A stretch of DNA of 64,000 nucleotides, from NCBI GenBank assembly GCA_004764695.1, contig SMSO01000032.1:5083483-5147482 (forward strand). The letters run 5' to 3'. Every line of letters starts with the position of its first letter. The first letter of the stretch is position 1. The notes below the pieces were generated by a model. It was not told the DNA's origin, did not search any database, and saw nothing but the letters and a program-made list of their open reading frames with translations. This document shows, piece by piece, positions 21,740-31,595 of this stretch. This DNA is from Schizochytrium sp. TIO01 (Eukaryota > Sar > Bigyra > Thraustochytrida > Thraustochytriidae). A program made the position numbers and the translations under genes.

Positions 21740-22942
21740 ATGCGGTTCTCCCTTATGGCTCTTATGGTGGCAGCTTCTGTCGTAGCTGCCACCAACGGCG
21801 CAAAAATTGAGCTTGCAAGACAAAAGTCACGCCTTCTGAAGGCAGCTCGAGCAAAGCGTAGCCTGGTCAGCACTGATCTGATTGCCAACGCGCAGACTTG
21901 CCTTAGCACTTGCTCTGATTGTGCTAGCCTCTGGAGCATTGTTGCCAAGTCCCCCTGTAGTTCTTATTTCGCAAGTCTTGATGTTTCCATGGATTCGTCT
22001 GATGGTGACTCTCTTGGTGTTGTGGCTCTGATGGCCGGTGCAGATGCCGCCCCATTCACAGAACGGGTGTGCAACAGCTTCAAGAGTGATGTTGGAGCAT
22101 CAACGTGTGTCGCCCAAGCACCTCTAGACAGCATCATCCAAACTATTCAGGACAATAGCGCTGAAGATGAAATTTGCAACAGCTTCATCACAAGCCTCGA
22201 AACTGAGGTTTCCACCATCATCGAGGCCATGATGGAATACCAAGAGTCTGTCGATAGTTTTGTTCCCACAGAGTCGATCAGCGCGTCTCAGGTTGAGATT
22301 ATCAACGATCAGATGGATGCCTTCTTCGATGAACTCGGAGAGAATCTCAACCAAACGAATCTAGGTACAACTCTGGCTTATCAGCTCTCTCAGGTTGATA
22401 TGAGTTGGGGTCAAGTTCTTGCTACTGTATTTGGTTTCACGGAAGAGGTATCTGTCTGCTTGGGTACAGAGGATGATGACGAATCCTGCACTGACTTTAG
22501 TGGCCAATATGTTGATTCTTTCATTAAGCTCTTCCTAGATTCAGACTCCTCTGATTTGGATGAGTATATTGGGCAGTTGGGGATCTGGTACTCGGCTTGT
22601 GCTCTTTCGATTGCCAACGCTACTCAGAATGGAAACCCATACCTTTTGAATGACAACTCCTGCTTTCTTGCAGATATTTTTTCTAGCAGCAATGGAGAAG
22701 CGTTCCAGGCCACCTTGGAAGACGTCGAGAACTTCCCTGATGCACTTTATGCCATGGAGGATTCCATGGGAACTCTTATTGAGTCCTGTAACGAGGTTGA
22801 TGTTGACGTTGTAACGACTTTTAGCCCCACTGCGACCCCCACCACTGCCTCACCAACAACAACAACCTTGAACCCAGCATCTACCTCTGCCCCTCAGCTC
22901 CTTCTTATCCTTGTAGCCATGCTCTTTGCACGGTATGTTTAA
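21740..22942 (+). CDS. Secreted cysteine-containing protein with GPI-anchor-type C-terminus
   Basis: The 400-residue product starts at the ATG at 21740 with a cleavable signal peptide (MRFSLMALMVAASVVAATNG). The mature region is rich in Ser, Asp and Cys pairs (CLSTCSDCASLW, SPCSSYF), has several sequons and reads as an acidic helical extracellular domain. The C-terminus is a Thr/Pro/Ser-rich stalk (about 355-380) followed by a short hydrophobic tail with almost no basic residues after it. This is the layout of a GPI attachment signal. An attached surface glycoprotein is the inference; I recognise no family. An open frame upstream (to 21623) lacks an ATG and was not used. It lies 2.6 kb downstream of the receptor gene on the same strand. 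Confidence 0.78.
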   Translation: MRFSLMALMVAASVVAATNGAKIELARQKSRLLKAARAKRSLVSTDLIANAQTCLSTCSDCASLWSIVAKSPCSSYFASLDVSMDSSDGDSLGVVALMAGADAAPFTERVCNSFKSDVGASTCVAQAPLDSIIQTIQDNSAEDEICNSFITSLETEVSTIIEAMMEYQESVDSFVPTESISASQVEIINDQMDAFFDELGENLNQTNLGTTLAYQLSQVDMSWGQVLATVFGFTEEVSVCLGTEDDDESCTDFSGQYVDSFIKLFLDSDSSDLDEYIGQLGIWYSACALSIANATQNGNPYLLNDNSCFLADIFSSSNGEAFQATLEDVENFPDALYAMEDSMGTLIESCNEVDVDVVTTFSPTATPTTASPTTTTLNPASTSAPQLLLILVAMLFARYV

Positions 22943-23165
22943 ACTATCTATGTGCACCATAACAAAATGTTCAAGTAAAGGAATACAATTTTCACATTTC
23001 TCGCGATTTGATTTATTTATATAAGAACACGCAGACTTAGAGACCCCATCATCGTCATTAACTTTCTTTGATTGATCTAATATTCAAGAATGAATGATGA
23101 GGAGAAGAGACGTTCGATATCATTATTGCCACATCCTTCCACTAGTAGTGAGACATGTGGAAAAA

Positions 23166-26100
23166 TCACTTGGCACTCTCCATAGACTCATTAAAAATTC
23201 GACGTGAAGCGCCAAATTTGGGCCGCGCCTGCCCAACATCGCCAGCCCTAGTCATAGGTCCTGCTCCTTGTAATGGCTGGACCCCCAAGGCAGCTGACCT
23301 TTCACTCTGAAGAGCTCGGAAAAAGGTCTCAGAGTCCCCACTCTCAAAAGAATGGTTTGCATTTTGCCTCTTTCTTCGTGCATGAGCTGCAAGCTCTGCA
23401 GAGGACCAGGAGGCGACAGAACTAGCCGGGCTCGTAGGAAGACCATGATGTTTGTTTGCAGGAACAGGTACAGGTGGGGCTTTTGACTTTCCGGCTCCTG
23501 CGCGGTCTTTAGCTCCACGCTTACCTGCAAGTTGAGGTCCTAGAGATTGCCGCGGAGTTTGAAAGGGGAGGTTGGATTCAACATGTTTACGAGATCCGCT
23601 AGCCGCTCCCACGCCTGATTCTTCCAAATCTGACGCACTAACAAATGTCTTGCACAGATCGTCTGCTGCATCCGCGGTCTCAGTATAGCTATTTGCCTCT
23701 TTGGGTAGGTTCTCCTTCTCTTGAGGAGCACTTGCTTGATCAGGGGCTTTGTGCACAGTTTTAGCCTTCACAACACCTTCCAAGGGCGCCATATCATCAT
23801 CTTCCTGGTCTTGGGTGAGAACTTTAGAACCATTAACAAGTCCTACTCTATCATCTCCAACTTCGTGCGCGGGAATAGGAAGGCGAGGGGCATTTCCAAG
23901 ACCCTCAAGAACTTCGGTCTCACTTGCTGTGAGCTGCACATCTTTGCTTACTCTTTGCAATTGGGTTTGAAACCAAGATGACACTGCTTCAGCAGGAACT
24001 CGTTTCTGGCGAATCATCTTTGTACTTGCATGAGTACTTTTCAATTGCAAAATGTCAACCTTGCGGCGAAGCGCGTGTAACTCATTCTCCATCTTAGCAC
24101 GTTCTTCAATCTCTGTTACGTTGGCGTTACGAAGTGCAGCATTCTCTCGCTGTAGCTCGACCAGGGCTGCACGGAGATGGCGAGTTGCAGAGCTTCCTCC
24201 CGTAGCTAGGACTAACGAATCGCTCGGGCCTGTTTGGGCGCTATCAAAGTCGATCTTTGGGCTTGGCGGAGCACCACGGCCTTCAAACTGCTCACGAAGC
24301 CATGCATTCTCCCGTTCCAGACGCCCGTTAACATCTCGCAAATGTGTAAGTGCTCGCTCATCAGACCGACGCCCACGCATAGGAGTTATTTGTGCCCCTT
24401 CTGCACTCCCATCAGCGGAAGACTTTCCGTGCGGAGTTGTAATTAGTTGTTGAACCATTGCGTCAAGATTGTCTCGTACGTAAGATTGCCGACGAATACT
24501 TGGAGAATCTCCTGCGGAGAATGCTTGTAAAAGGTTTCGAAGAGCAGGTTCTTCAGCATCTTGAAGAGCAGTGACATGTTCTTGAACTTGTGCAGCCACT
24601 TGACGCGGGACGTCTTGGACAAGCTGCTCGTACTTGGAACATGCGAGTTGGCGCGCTTCTCGCTCTATTTCTACCTCGTCTTCGAGTCGTGCAAGTTTCT
24701 TCATCAGGTTGTTGAGCTTACTATTAAATTCCCGTACCAGTCGGCGTTTCATAGTTTGTGAGCTATCACGTTGCTGAAGGAAGGCTTCGAAATCTTCATT
24801 TTGCATACGCTGCGTCTCCAAGGCGCTGCGCAGCTGCTGTTGAAGAGTGTCTCGCTCCTCTTGCACAGGAACAAATTCGTGGTGCAGGTCCATCACCTTT
24901 TGTGACCAAAAGTCGATCTCGCGTTTGCTTTCAGTTTGAAGCTTTACATGTGCTTTGTGTAATGCATCAAGGGTGACAGTTGTGTCACGCAGACGCATCA
25001 TTAGAATCTCTTTCTTTTCACGGTCCCCTTCCAATGATTGGGCATACTCGGACCACTCTTTGATCTCCGCTTCTGACTCTTGCCGGTTCCTGTCATATTC
25101 CTCGCGCAGTGATCGGAGCTTGGCAGCAGTCTCTCTGTTTTCGGCATCCAGCGTTCTGACCTGCCGGTCGAGACGTGCGTTGAGAGCCTGAAGGGCTTCA
25201 ATCTTAGATGCTTGTGTTGGTGTGGCGGGACTGCCTCTCTGCTTCATTTTCGAATTGGCAGACCATGGTGATCCGGAAGGAGTGTCATGAGACGCGTCAC
25301 TTTGTTTAGAATTCTGCTCAGTGAGGTCCTCAATTTGGTGCTGTAGAGAGTTTTTCTCATCAGTGAGCTCCTTTAAATTTTTACGATAAGCTTGGACTTC
25401 ATTGACAAGGCGCTCCACGGCTTGCTCGCTACGCTTTAAACGATCACTTAACTCACGCGCTGCGCCTGCTTGTTTCTCCGAAGTAGACAATCGAGTCTTT
25501 AGTTCCTGAATGGTGGTTTTGGCCCTCTCGCGGGAGCTTTCAAGGTTTTTGATAGTCTGGGATTGATCCTGAAGCTGCTCTAAAGTAGTCTCAAGCTCGG
25601 CAATTTTCTGATTCGCAAGTTCATTTTGAGCTTTTGTTTTTGCCAAGAGGTCAGCAGAGGTATGCCCTGGACTTAATGAGCATGCATTCATACCATCTTC
25701 AATGACCCGGCTGTCAGCACGAGAGGTTGGCGAGGCAAGACTTGGATTGCTCGTACTAAGGTACATGCGGCGTTCAGCTTCAAACTTCTCTTTCTCCTCA
25801 GCAAGCTCAGTGGCCCGTGCCTCGGCCACGCTAAGGCGGATACGAAGATCTTCATGAACACCATCCTTTTCAATGATTGATTGTTCAAGAACCATCTTTT
25901 CCTGGGTCAATTCGTGTACACGTGTTTTCCAGCCCTCGAGTTCATCCAAAAGGCCACCAGACGAGTCCACAGATGCATCTGCCATCACGCTGTGAATCGT
26001 GAAGCGGTCGTTATCCTCTGCGGCAGCTTGTCCCGCAGGAGCTGAGGAAGCGTCATTCTTTGCAGCTTCATCGTTGAAGCTAGATTCCATCGCAACCTCT

Positions 26101-26579
26101 CCATCATCTACACCCTCTTTGTTCACTACAGAAGCCGCAGTAGCTGCTTCGGTACTATCAGGCTCGGCTGTGGCCTCTTCTTTAGAGTCCTCAATCTGGA
26201 TCCGAATATGGTCGAAAAGGTCTTCGATCTCGCCCTTGAGTGTTTGCTGGGCATCGCCAGGGAGCTTTAATATCCCGGCAATGTAGGTGTCGCGCTCTCT
26301 ACACTCCACAGCACATCCAAGAAGAACTTGTGTGACGTGCTCTTCAAGTGATCTATGCGACTTTTCTGGACGGCGGAGAGTACCTTTGGGTACCCGCAAA
26401 AGCTGCTCTGCCAAGGGTAACACCTGCGACTCGAGATCTTGACAGTTGCGTCCAAGGATTTCCGCGGCCACTTCGAGAACAGCCTCCTCGCAGAGATCTC
26501 CATTATCTTTAGCTGAGCTTGCCACACGTGCTTTGCGAGACTCGCTTTTGAATGGGAACGCTTGTACCCACGCCTCCAT
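23166..26579 (-). CDS. HOOK-family coiled-coil protein (dynein adaptor type)
   Basis: The 1137-residue product has an N-terminal HOOK-type domain. The segment HVTQVLLGCAVECRERDTYI (about 84-103) matches the conserved HOOK run around LLGCAVNC, and helix GDAQQTLKGEIEDL follows. A long heptad-rich coiled coil spans about 210-720, with a further segment about 780-880. The C-terminal 250 residues are low-complexity and basic. HOOK proteins link cytoplasmic dynein/dynactin or endosomal cargo along microtubules. An acidic Ala/Ser/Glu-rich stretch (about 133-200) separates the HOOK domain from the coil. The start is the only ATG before the HOOK domain. Girdin/CCDC88-type proteins share this N-terminus and are the main alternative. 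No intron is required. Confidence 0.8.
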   Translation of the reverse strand: MEAWVQAFPFKSESRKARVASSAKDNGDLCEEAVLEVAAEILGRNCQDLESQVLPLAEQLLRVPKGTLRRPEKSHRSLEEHVTQVLLGCAVECRERDTYIAGILKLPGDAQQTLKGEIEDLFDHIRIQIEDSKEEATAEPDSTEAATAASVVNKEGVDDGEVAMESSFNDEAAKNDASSAPAGQAAAEDNDRFTIHSVMADASVDSSGGLLDELEGWKTRVHELTQEKMVLEQSIIEKDGVHEDLRIRLSVAEARATELAEEKEKFEAERRMYLSTSNPSLASPTSRADSRVIEDGMNACSLSPGHTSADLLAKTKAQNELANQKIAELETTLEQLQDQSQTIKNLESSRERAKTTIQELKTRLSTSEKQAGAARELSDRLKRSEQAVERLVNEVQAYRKNLKELTDEKNSLQHQIEDLTEQNSKQSDASHDTPSGSPWSANSKMKQRGSPATPTQASKIEALQALNARLDRQVRTLDAENRETAAKLRSLREEYDRNRQESEAEIKEWSEYAQSLEGDREKKEILMMRLRDTTVTLDALHKAHVKLQTESKREIDFWSQKVMDLHHEFVPVQEERDTLQQQLRSALETQRMQNEDFEAFLQQRDSSQTMKRRLVREFNSKLNNLMKKLARLEDEVEIEREARQLACSKYEQLVQDVPRQVAAQVQEHVTALQDAEEPALRNLLQAFSAGDSPSIRRQSYVRDNLDAMVQQLITTPHGKSSADGSAEGAQITPMRGRRSDERALTHLRDVNGRLERENAWLREQFEGRGAPPSPKIDFDSAQTGPSDSLVLATGGSSATRHLRAALVELQRENAALRNANVTEIEERAKMENELHALRRKVDILQLKSTHASTKMIRQKRVPAEAVSSWFQTQLQRVSKDVQLTASETEVLEGLGNAPRLPIPAHEVGDDRVGLVNGSKVLTQDQEDDDMAPLEGVVKAKTVHKAPDQASAPQEKENLPKEANSYTETADAADDLCKTFVSASDLEESGVGAASGSRKHVESNLPFQTPRQSLGPQLAGKRGAKDRAGAGKSKAPPVPVPANKHHGLPTSPASSVASWSSAELAAHARRKRQNANHSFESGDSETFFRALQSERSAALGVQPLQGAGPMTRAGDVGQARPKFGASRRIFNESMESAK

Positions 26580-28324
26580 TTTGCCAGATAATTTTGTACT
26601 TGTCCCGCTATACTAAATCGAGAAACAACTACCCGTGCTACAACCGAATGACAGTCCCCGAGGCGCCAAGCCAGGAGACCCTTTTGCAGAAATCAAGCAA
26701 GGATGTTAAATTGCGTCTACTGTTGATCAAAGCTATTTCGGTGTAGCGTGATATTGTTCCTTTCTAAAGCAGCGACGGTGGTTGAGCTGGGAGCCCTCGT
26801 CCAAGTCGCCCTCAAACTGCAGCAAAGTCGGTCTACTCTGCCGCAGCTGTCGCCCTTTCCTAGCGACTTCAGGAAGCCTAACTCGTGGCGTCCCGCAGGC
26901 CTCTCCGCTCGCGCAAGCAGCGGCGAAGAGAGCACACGCGTGGAGATCGACCCTCGCGAACTCCGTTTTGCTTTTTGGTGACCACAATGATCGCCAAAAA
27001 ACATTTTTTTTTAATAAAGAAGAATAAAAACATCTTTTCTCACGAAAAGGAAAAGGGATCGAAAGAACTTGAAATAACAAGAAAAGAAAGATAAATCAAT
27101 TCTTTTGCACGAATTAGCGACGTTTCAACCCATTAGAAGTTCCTAACACATCACTATCTGATGAACTGATTTTGAAACAACAATTTGTTTTCTTCTCTTT
27201 TCCTGAATCAGTGAAAGAGGCGGTTGGTGGGGGTACGTTGGGACTTAAATAATCGTTAAGTGATTTTCAAACATTATGATTAATAGGATATAAATCAAAG
27301 AGGTGCGCAGATTACCCCCCTCCCTTCATGCGAAAGACATTCATTATTATACCTTTCTTCGTAAAAATTTATAAAATAAAATTCCATTTTACTTAACCAC
27401 CGACGTCAGTTTGACATCCATATCGATGAGAACCATCGTAGAACTAGAGAATAAACGCCTCAGTCATTTGCTTGACTTGGCCAGAAAACAGAGGTACGGG
27501 GTGAGAGCTTTATAGATTTGCTGGGCGAAGCGACCAAGTATTGCTCGGAATGCTAGTCAATGCAGTTTGTTTCACTTCTTCGAGCTTTGGATAAATCAAT
27601 GACGAGAAATAAGTAAATGAATAAATATCACAACCACCGGCAATGACCTCAGTAACCATAAACGCGATGGATACATTCATTCTCCATTTCAAGGTTGACT
27701 ATTGCGCTAATGTAAAACCGTCGCTGGGTTCGATATGGGCCGAGACGCTCATGTGTGTGAATAAGTCTCATGAATGTGTCTGGATAGAATTAGGCTCGGC
27801 AGTTAGTGCCTTAAGTACTTGTGGGCGTTATCTTAGCGATCTTTAAGTTCATGATGAATTGAATTCACGGCGTGTTCATAATTGCAGAGAATTGGGACAT
27901 AGAAGCCAGCTGAGACTTTCTGTGTGCCCCGTAAACGGTGGCACTATTGAGGTCATGTCTCTCTCACTAGTAAGCATCAATCCTTTTACCTGGGTGAAAA
28001 TGCAAGTCATGGAGATTCTTCTCAGCACTAGTAGATACCCATGTGCTAGATAAACCTCATCGTACGCCGGCAAAGGCTTTGTTAAATGTGGCAAGGGTAA
28101 AAAAAGAAGAAGGAAATCAGAACATCAATTCCATTTTGACTAGACTAGCGACTCATTTGACATTAAAAGCTGATGATAACAGCAAAAGATGAGCAGTGCC
28201 CCTGAGCAAAAGAAACGGTTGGTTTGAGAAAGCTCGTTTGTTGGGTCTACTCTGACAAAACAACGAAAAGAGGCGCGGACCAAATAATATAGAGCCAACC
28301 TTAAAGAACAAGAACAGGAACAGA
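26580..28324. other. 1.7-kb intergenic region between HOOK and PRORP genes
   Basis: A GC-richer block at about 26760-26980 is open in several frames on both strands but without a preferred frame; it may be the HOOK promoter/5' UTR. At 27426 a plus-strand segment reads MRTIVELENKRLSHLLDLAR and reaches a GTACGG donor-like site, so it could be an exon of an unresolved gene. I found no convincing continuation. The rest is AT-rich. Confidence 0.35.
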
Positions 28325-30718
28325 TTAGGTATTCTTAACCTCATCGTTTGCTACATCTTTAGGGCTAGAGGTAGCAGCTTGGGTTTCCTTCTTGGGAGAC
28401 GTGGCAACTTTCGCAGGTTCTTCAGACTTTGAAGTCTTGCTATGGAAGCAGGTCCAGGAAAACCCATCAACAGAGCGTTGCGTCAACAACAAGGGATCTG
28501 ACTCAGGGAAGAGCAAGTCAGCCTCTGGTGCGTTATCCTGGGTTGAATCCTTGAGTTCCATGAAGTGGTAAGAGTCCTGAGCACGCTGTGCACGGAGTGC
28601 TACCTTGGGGGGCCACTTCAGGGAAATGCCCTTGCAGTTGAACCTATCATCACGGAATGCATGGAAGAAAATCTGGTGCTGTTCCTTCCATTCCAGGAAG
28701 GTGGAGTCACTAAAGATACTATAGAAATGATCGCGCATGAAGTCATTACTCACAAACGGCACTCCAAGGCGAAGAGCAGCGTAGGCCCAGTAAAGATCGT
28801 CATTGCCGTTGTAAACAAGCTGCATTGTGCAATCAGTCCGCTTCATGAGCGCGTCATAGGCGGCCTTGTTGATCGGGTCCCTTGTATCTGACTTGCGATG
28901 AAGCACGTGCATAATGATGAGTTTGTGCATCTTAGGGTCCAACTCGTCGATAATTTGCAGGAGTTGAGGAAAGGACCAGCCACCATCCTGGAAGTTCTGC
29001 TTGTAGTAGGCAATGTTCGCAGCATCGAGAATGACATCGACCTTGCCTTCAAGGTTGTCCAAATTGTCCATATAGGTTTGGACCATCTGTTGGCCACTTG
29101 CAGTTTTAGTGCCTTGTACAGTGCGAAAGAGCAGATCGTGAAGCTCCTTTGTGAATCTCGGCAAGTGTTTATCAAAATACTCCGAGGTGACGAGTTTGCT
29201 ACCACAGGCTGTACAAGTGCGGGCCTCGCTATCGATTTGCGCGTCATCAGTGATTTTCCACTCACCTTCAAGCTGGCAACGTTTGCGGATGAGCTCTTGG
29301 AAAGCAAGAGAAGGACGACGGATAAGGTCGAGACTGTGATCCACGATCTTGTTAAAGAGATCTAATGCATTGCCAGCCAAGGTTCCGTCGTCCTTGGACT
29401 TTGCAGTTTCGGCAATCCTAATTGCTGCCTTGAGGCACATTACAAAGTGCTCCTCTTCAGGTTCCTCGCTACCAGACTGCTTAGTCTCCGCAAACGCTTT
29501 CCTGAGGCCCTCAAGCACAATGTCAAGGATCTCAAGATCCTTGGTAGTGGCTGCATTCTCCGTGAGGTACTTCAGAAGTCCGGTGTAGGTGCGAGTACGG
29601 ATCTGCACGTCGTTCTCGCGCATTTTCTGGAGGTACTCTAAAGAACGGTCAATGTCTCCTTTGCCTCCGAGCCAGGTTACAACGTTAGACCATGTAGATT
29701 CGTCAGCAGGAAACTTTTTGTTCGTGCTGAGAAGAAGTCCGCTGCTGAGGAATTCCTCCATGAGGTCATCCCTTGAGTCAAGCGTGAGCAAGCGAACGAT
29801 GCCCGCGCGAAATTTGGGCTCCTTCATAACCTGATCGCGATTAGCTTTGAACCATCTGCCAAAGACTTCAACATCTTGGCTGCGTTGAAGCATCTGGTGC
29901 TCCATGGTGAGCAGAATCTCCTTGCCAAGTGCCACATTCTCCTCATTGCCATTAAGCAAGTTCACCAGCCGGCTATACTTAACAGGTCGCATGTAAGATT
30001 CTACATCGGTGTACTGGCTCAAAGACTTCCCATCTGGAGGCACGTTTGCCTTACGGTTCTCCTCCTCGAGCTGCAGTCTATTAGTTTCAGATTTCTTGCC
30101 CTTGCCCTCATTCTGCTCCTGTACGCATTGGCGCTTATTGCCTTTACGTACGTAGTCCTGCTGCTGCTGCATATCGTTGTCGTTATAGCCGCCAAAGCTT
30201 TCCTCTGATGTACTGTTGCTGTAGTTGTTATTATTGTTCAGCACTGCAGCAGCGACCGTATTATCGACCTGGTTCCTGTTGAAGTTTTTATTGTAGTTGT
30301 TGGCGCTGTTGCCAAAGTTATTGCCACCCTGACGGCTCTGCTGGTTCTGCTGGTCTCGCTGGTTCTTTCCGCGACCTTTGTTTTGACCTGCGTTAAAGTT
30401 CTTTCCGTGGAGGGGCAGACTTCTGTCGTTTCTGGCGCCCTTCGTGCGCTGTTTGTGCTTATACTTGGCCTGCGTCTGTTGCGAGTTCTTATGAACCTTG
30501 TTGCTGTTGTTGTTGTTGTTGTTGTTGTTGCTTCTATCTCTGTTGTTATCGTTGCTGTTCCTGTCTTTGGGAGACCTTGTTGTGGCCAACGATCGCCCGA
30601 GCAGCAGCAGCGCCCTCGAGTCCTGCGGCGCAGAGCGCAGTGGGATCGCGGAGGCCGGCGGAGCCGCGAGGGGGAGCGCTGCGCGGGCCAGGGAGAGTTT
30701 GCGGAATGCCGCACGCAT
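28325..30718 (-). CDS. PRORP: Protein-only RNase P (PRORP): PPR region plus NYN/PIN-like metallonuclease
   Basis: The 797-residue product is a protein-only RNase P, which cleaves the 5' leader from pre-tRNA without RNA. The N-terminus is Arg/Ala-rich and acid-free (MRAAFRKLSLARAALPLAAP), as in organelle targeting peptides. It is followed by about 150 residues rich in Asn and Gln. A helical PPR-like region spans roughly 235-480. The central zinc-binding element CTACGSKL is at about 500. The nuclease domain carries DAANIAYY, GNDDLYWAY and NDFMRDH, which supply the four expected metal-binding Asp residues. Late His (SYHFMEL) and Cys (FSWTCFHS) complete the zinc site. Length and order fit PRORP, with the Asn-rich part an addition. 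It is divergent from the DNAAF5-like gene. Confidence 0.93.
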   Translation of the reverse strand: MRAAFRKLSLARAALPLAAPPASAIPLRSAPQDSRALLLLGRSLATTRSPKDRNSNDNNRDRSNNNNNNNNSNKVHKNSQQTQAKYKHKQRTKGARNDRSLPLHGKNFNAGQNKGRGKNQRDQQNQQSRQGGNNFGNSANNYNKNFNRNQVDNTVAAAVLNNNNNYSNSTSEESFGGYNDNDMQQQQDYVRKGNKRQCVQEQNEGKGKKSETNRLQLEEENRKANVPPDGKSLSQYTDVESYMRPVKYSRLVNLLNGNEENVALGKEILLTMEHQMLQRSQDVEVFGRWFKANRDQVMKEPKFRAGIVRLLTLDSRDDLMEEFLSSGLLLSTNKKFPADESTWSNVVTWLGGKGDIDRSLEYLQKMRENDVQIRTRTYTGLLKYLTENAATTKDLEILDIVLEGLRKAFAETKQSGSEEPEEEHFVMCLKAAIRIAETAKSKDDGTLAGNALDLFNKIVDHSLDLIRRPSLAFQELIRKRCQLEGEWKITDDAQIDSEARTCTACGSKLVTSEYFDKHLPRFTKELHDLLFRTVQGTKTASGQQMVQTYMDNLDNLEGKVDVILDAANIAYYKQNFQDGGWSFPQLLQIIDELDPKMHKLIIMHVLHRKSDTRDPINKAAYDALMKRTDCTMQLVYNGNDDLYWAYAALRLGVPFVSNDFMRDHFYSIFSDSTFLEWKEQHQIFFHAFRDDRFNCKGISLKWPPKVALRAQRAQDSYHFMELKDSTQDNAPEADLLFPESDPLLLTQRSVDGFSWTCFHSKTSKSEEPAKVATSPKKETQAATSSPKDVANDEVKNT

Positions 30719-31595
30719 ACGAGTTCACTTCAATCTCGCGGTTCTGCTGCTCCTGCACGACGCAGGTTGAGCACCGGGATGGTGGTGGAGATGACGATGC
30801 AGACCAAAAGCAAAACCAATGAAGACAGGAAAGAAATAAATTGGAACGAAAGAACTCACGCAAGTACAACAAACTGATCATATACAGTAGAACAAACCAA
30901 ACTAAGTAGAGTATTCCTCTGCGGAAATAAAGCAAATCACACTGCCGTATCAGAAAGAGTCCTCCTTTTCTTATTAACAAATTGCATATAATGCGCATCT
31001 AAGCAACTCGAAGGGTGGTCGAGAAGACAGGCGTGAAAGGGGGAATAGAACGGAGTAGAACACGCTTCACAACCAAAAGACTGAAGAAGCGAAGAAAGGA
31101 CAGAACAAATAAGAACGAACTTTGCACCCAACGATACTGCTTTGAGACTATCTCCCCATACAATCTGAATGTAAATCTATCTAACTAGTATTATTATATT
31201 GATAATATATAAGAAGCACTAGTTTCTCACTAACTAGTTCTATAGCAAAACCTGTCTAAGCAGCCCTGGGAAAGGAAGCTAAGGGATAGCAGGGTTACTT
31301 TATAACCCTTTAATACTCCGGTATTAGTTTAAAGCATAATAAAGTACCAAATTAGTACACGAATAATGCTTATGTACCCCCCGGATAAACTAAGGGTTCT
31401 TCCTGCCTCAACGTTCGAAAGGAGAGCAGGGTCTGGCCAGAACAACGCAATTTCATCGATAGTAGTACTATAATCAAAACGTCTTTCTAGCAGTGGTCCG
31501 TTCGTCCTGTGCAAAGAAGGCCTCCGCGAGCGAGGCGGAGTCTGAGGCGGCCGTGTGAGGCATATTCAGGCGTTCCACACGAGCTCTTTGGCACG
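30719..31595. promoter_or_regulatory. Divergent intergenic region between PRORP and DNAAF5-like genes
   Basis: An 877-base spacer between two outward-facing start codons. It includes an AT-rich CTAGT/TATAA-containing stretch at about 31175-31245 (CTAACTAGTATTATTATATTGATAATATATAAG). I see no coding signal. Confidence 0.4.

Noticed and set aside
28843-29365. Long open frames on both strands inside the PRORP gene
   Set aside because: Shadows; the PRORP frame has catalytic motifs and fits the codon bias.
30383-30877. Val/Leu-rich frame with a poly-Leu/Val run opposite PRORP
   Set aside because: Produced by the Asn/Thr repeat codons of the PRORP extension.
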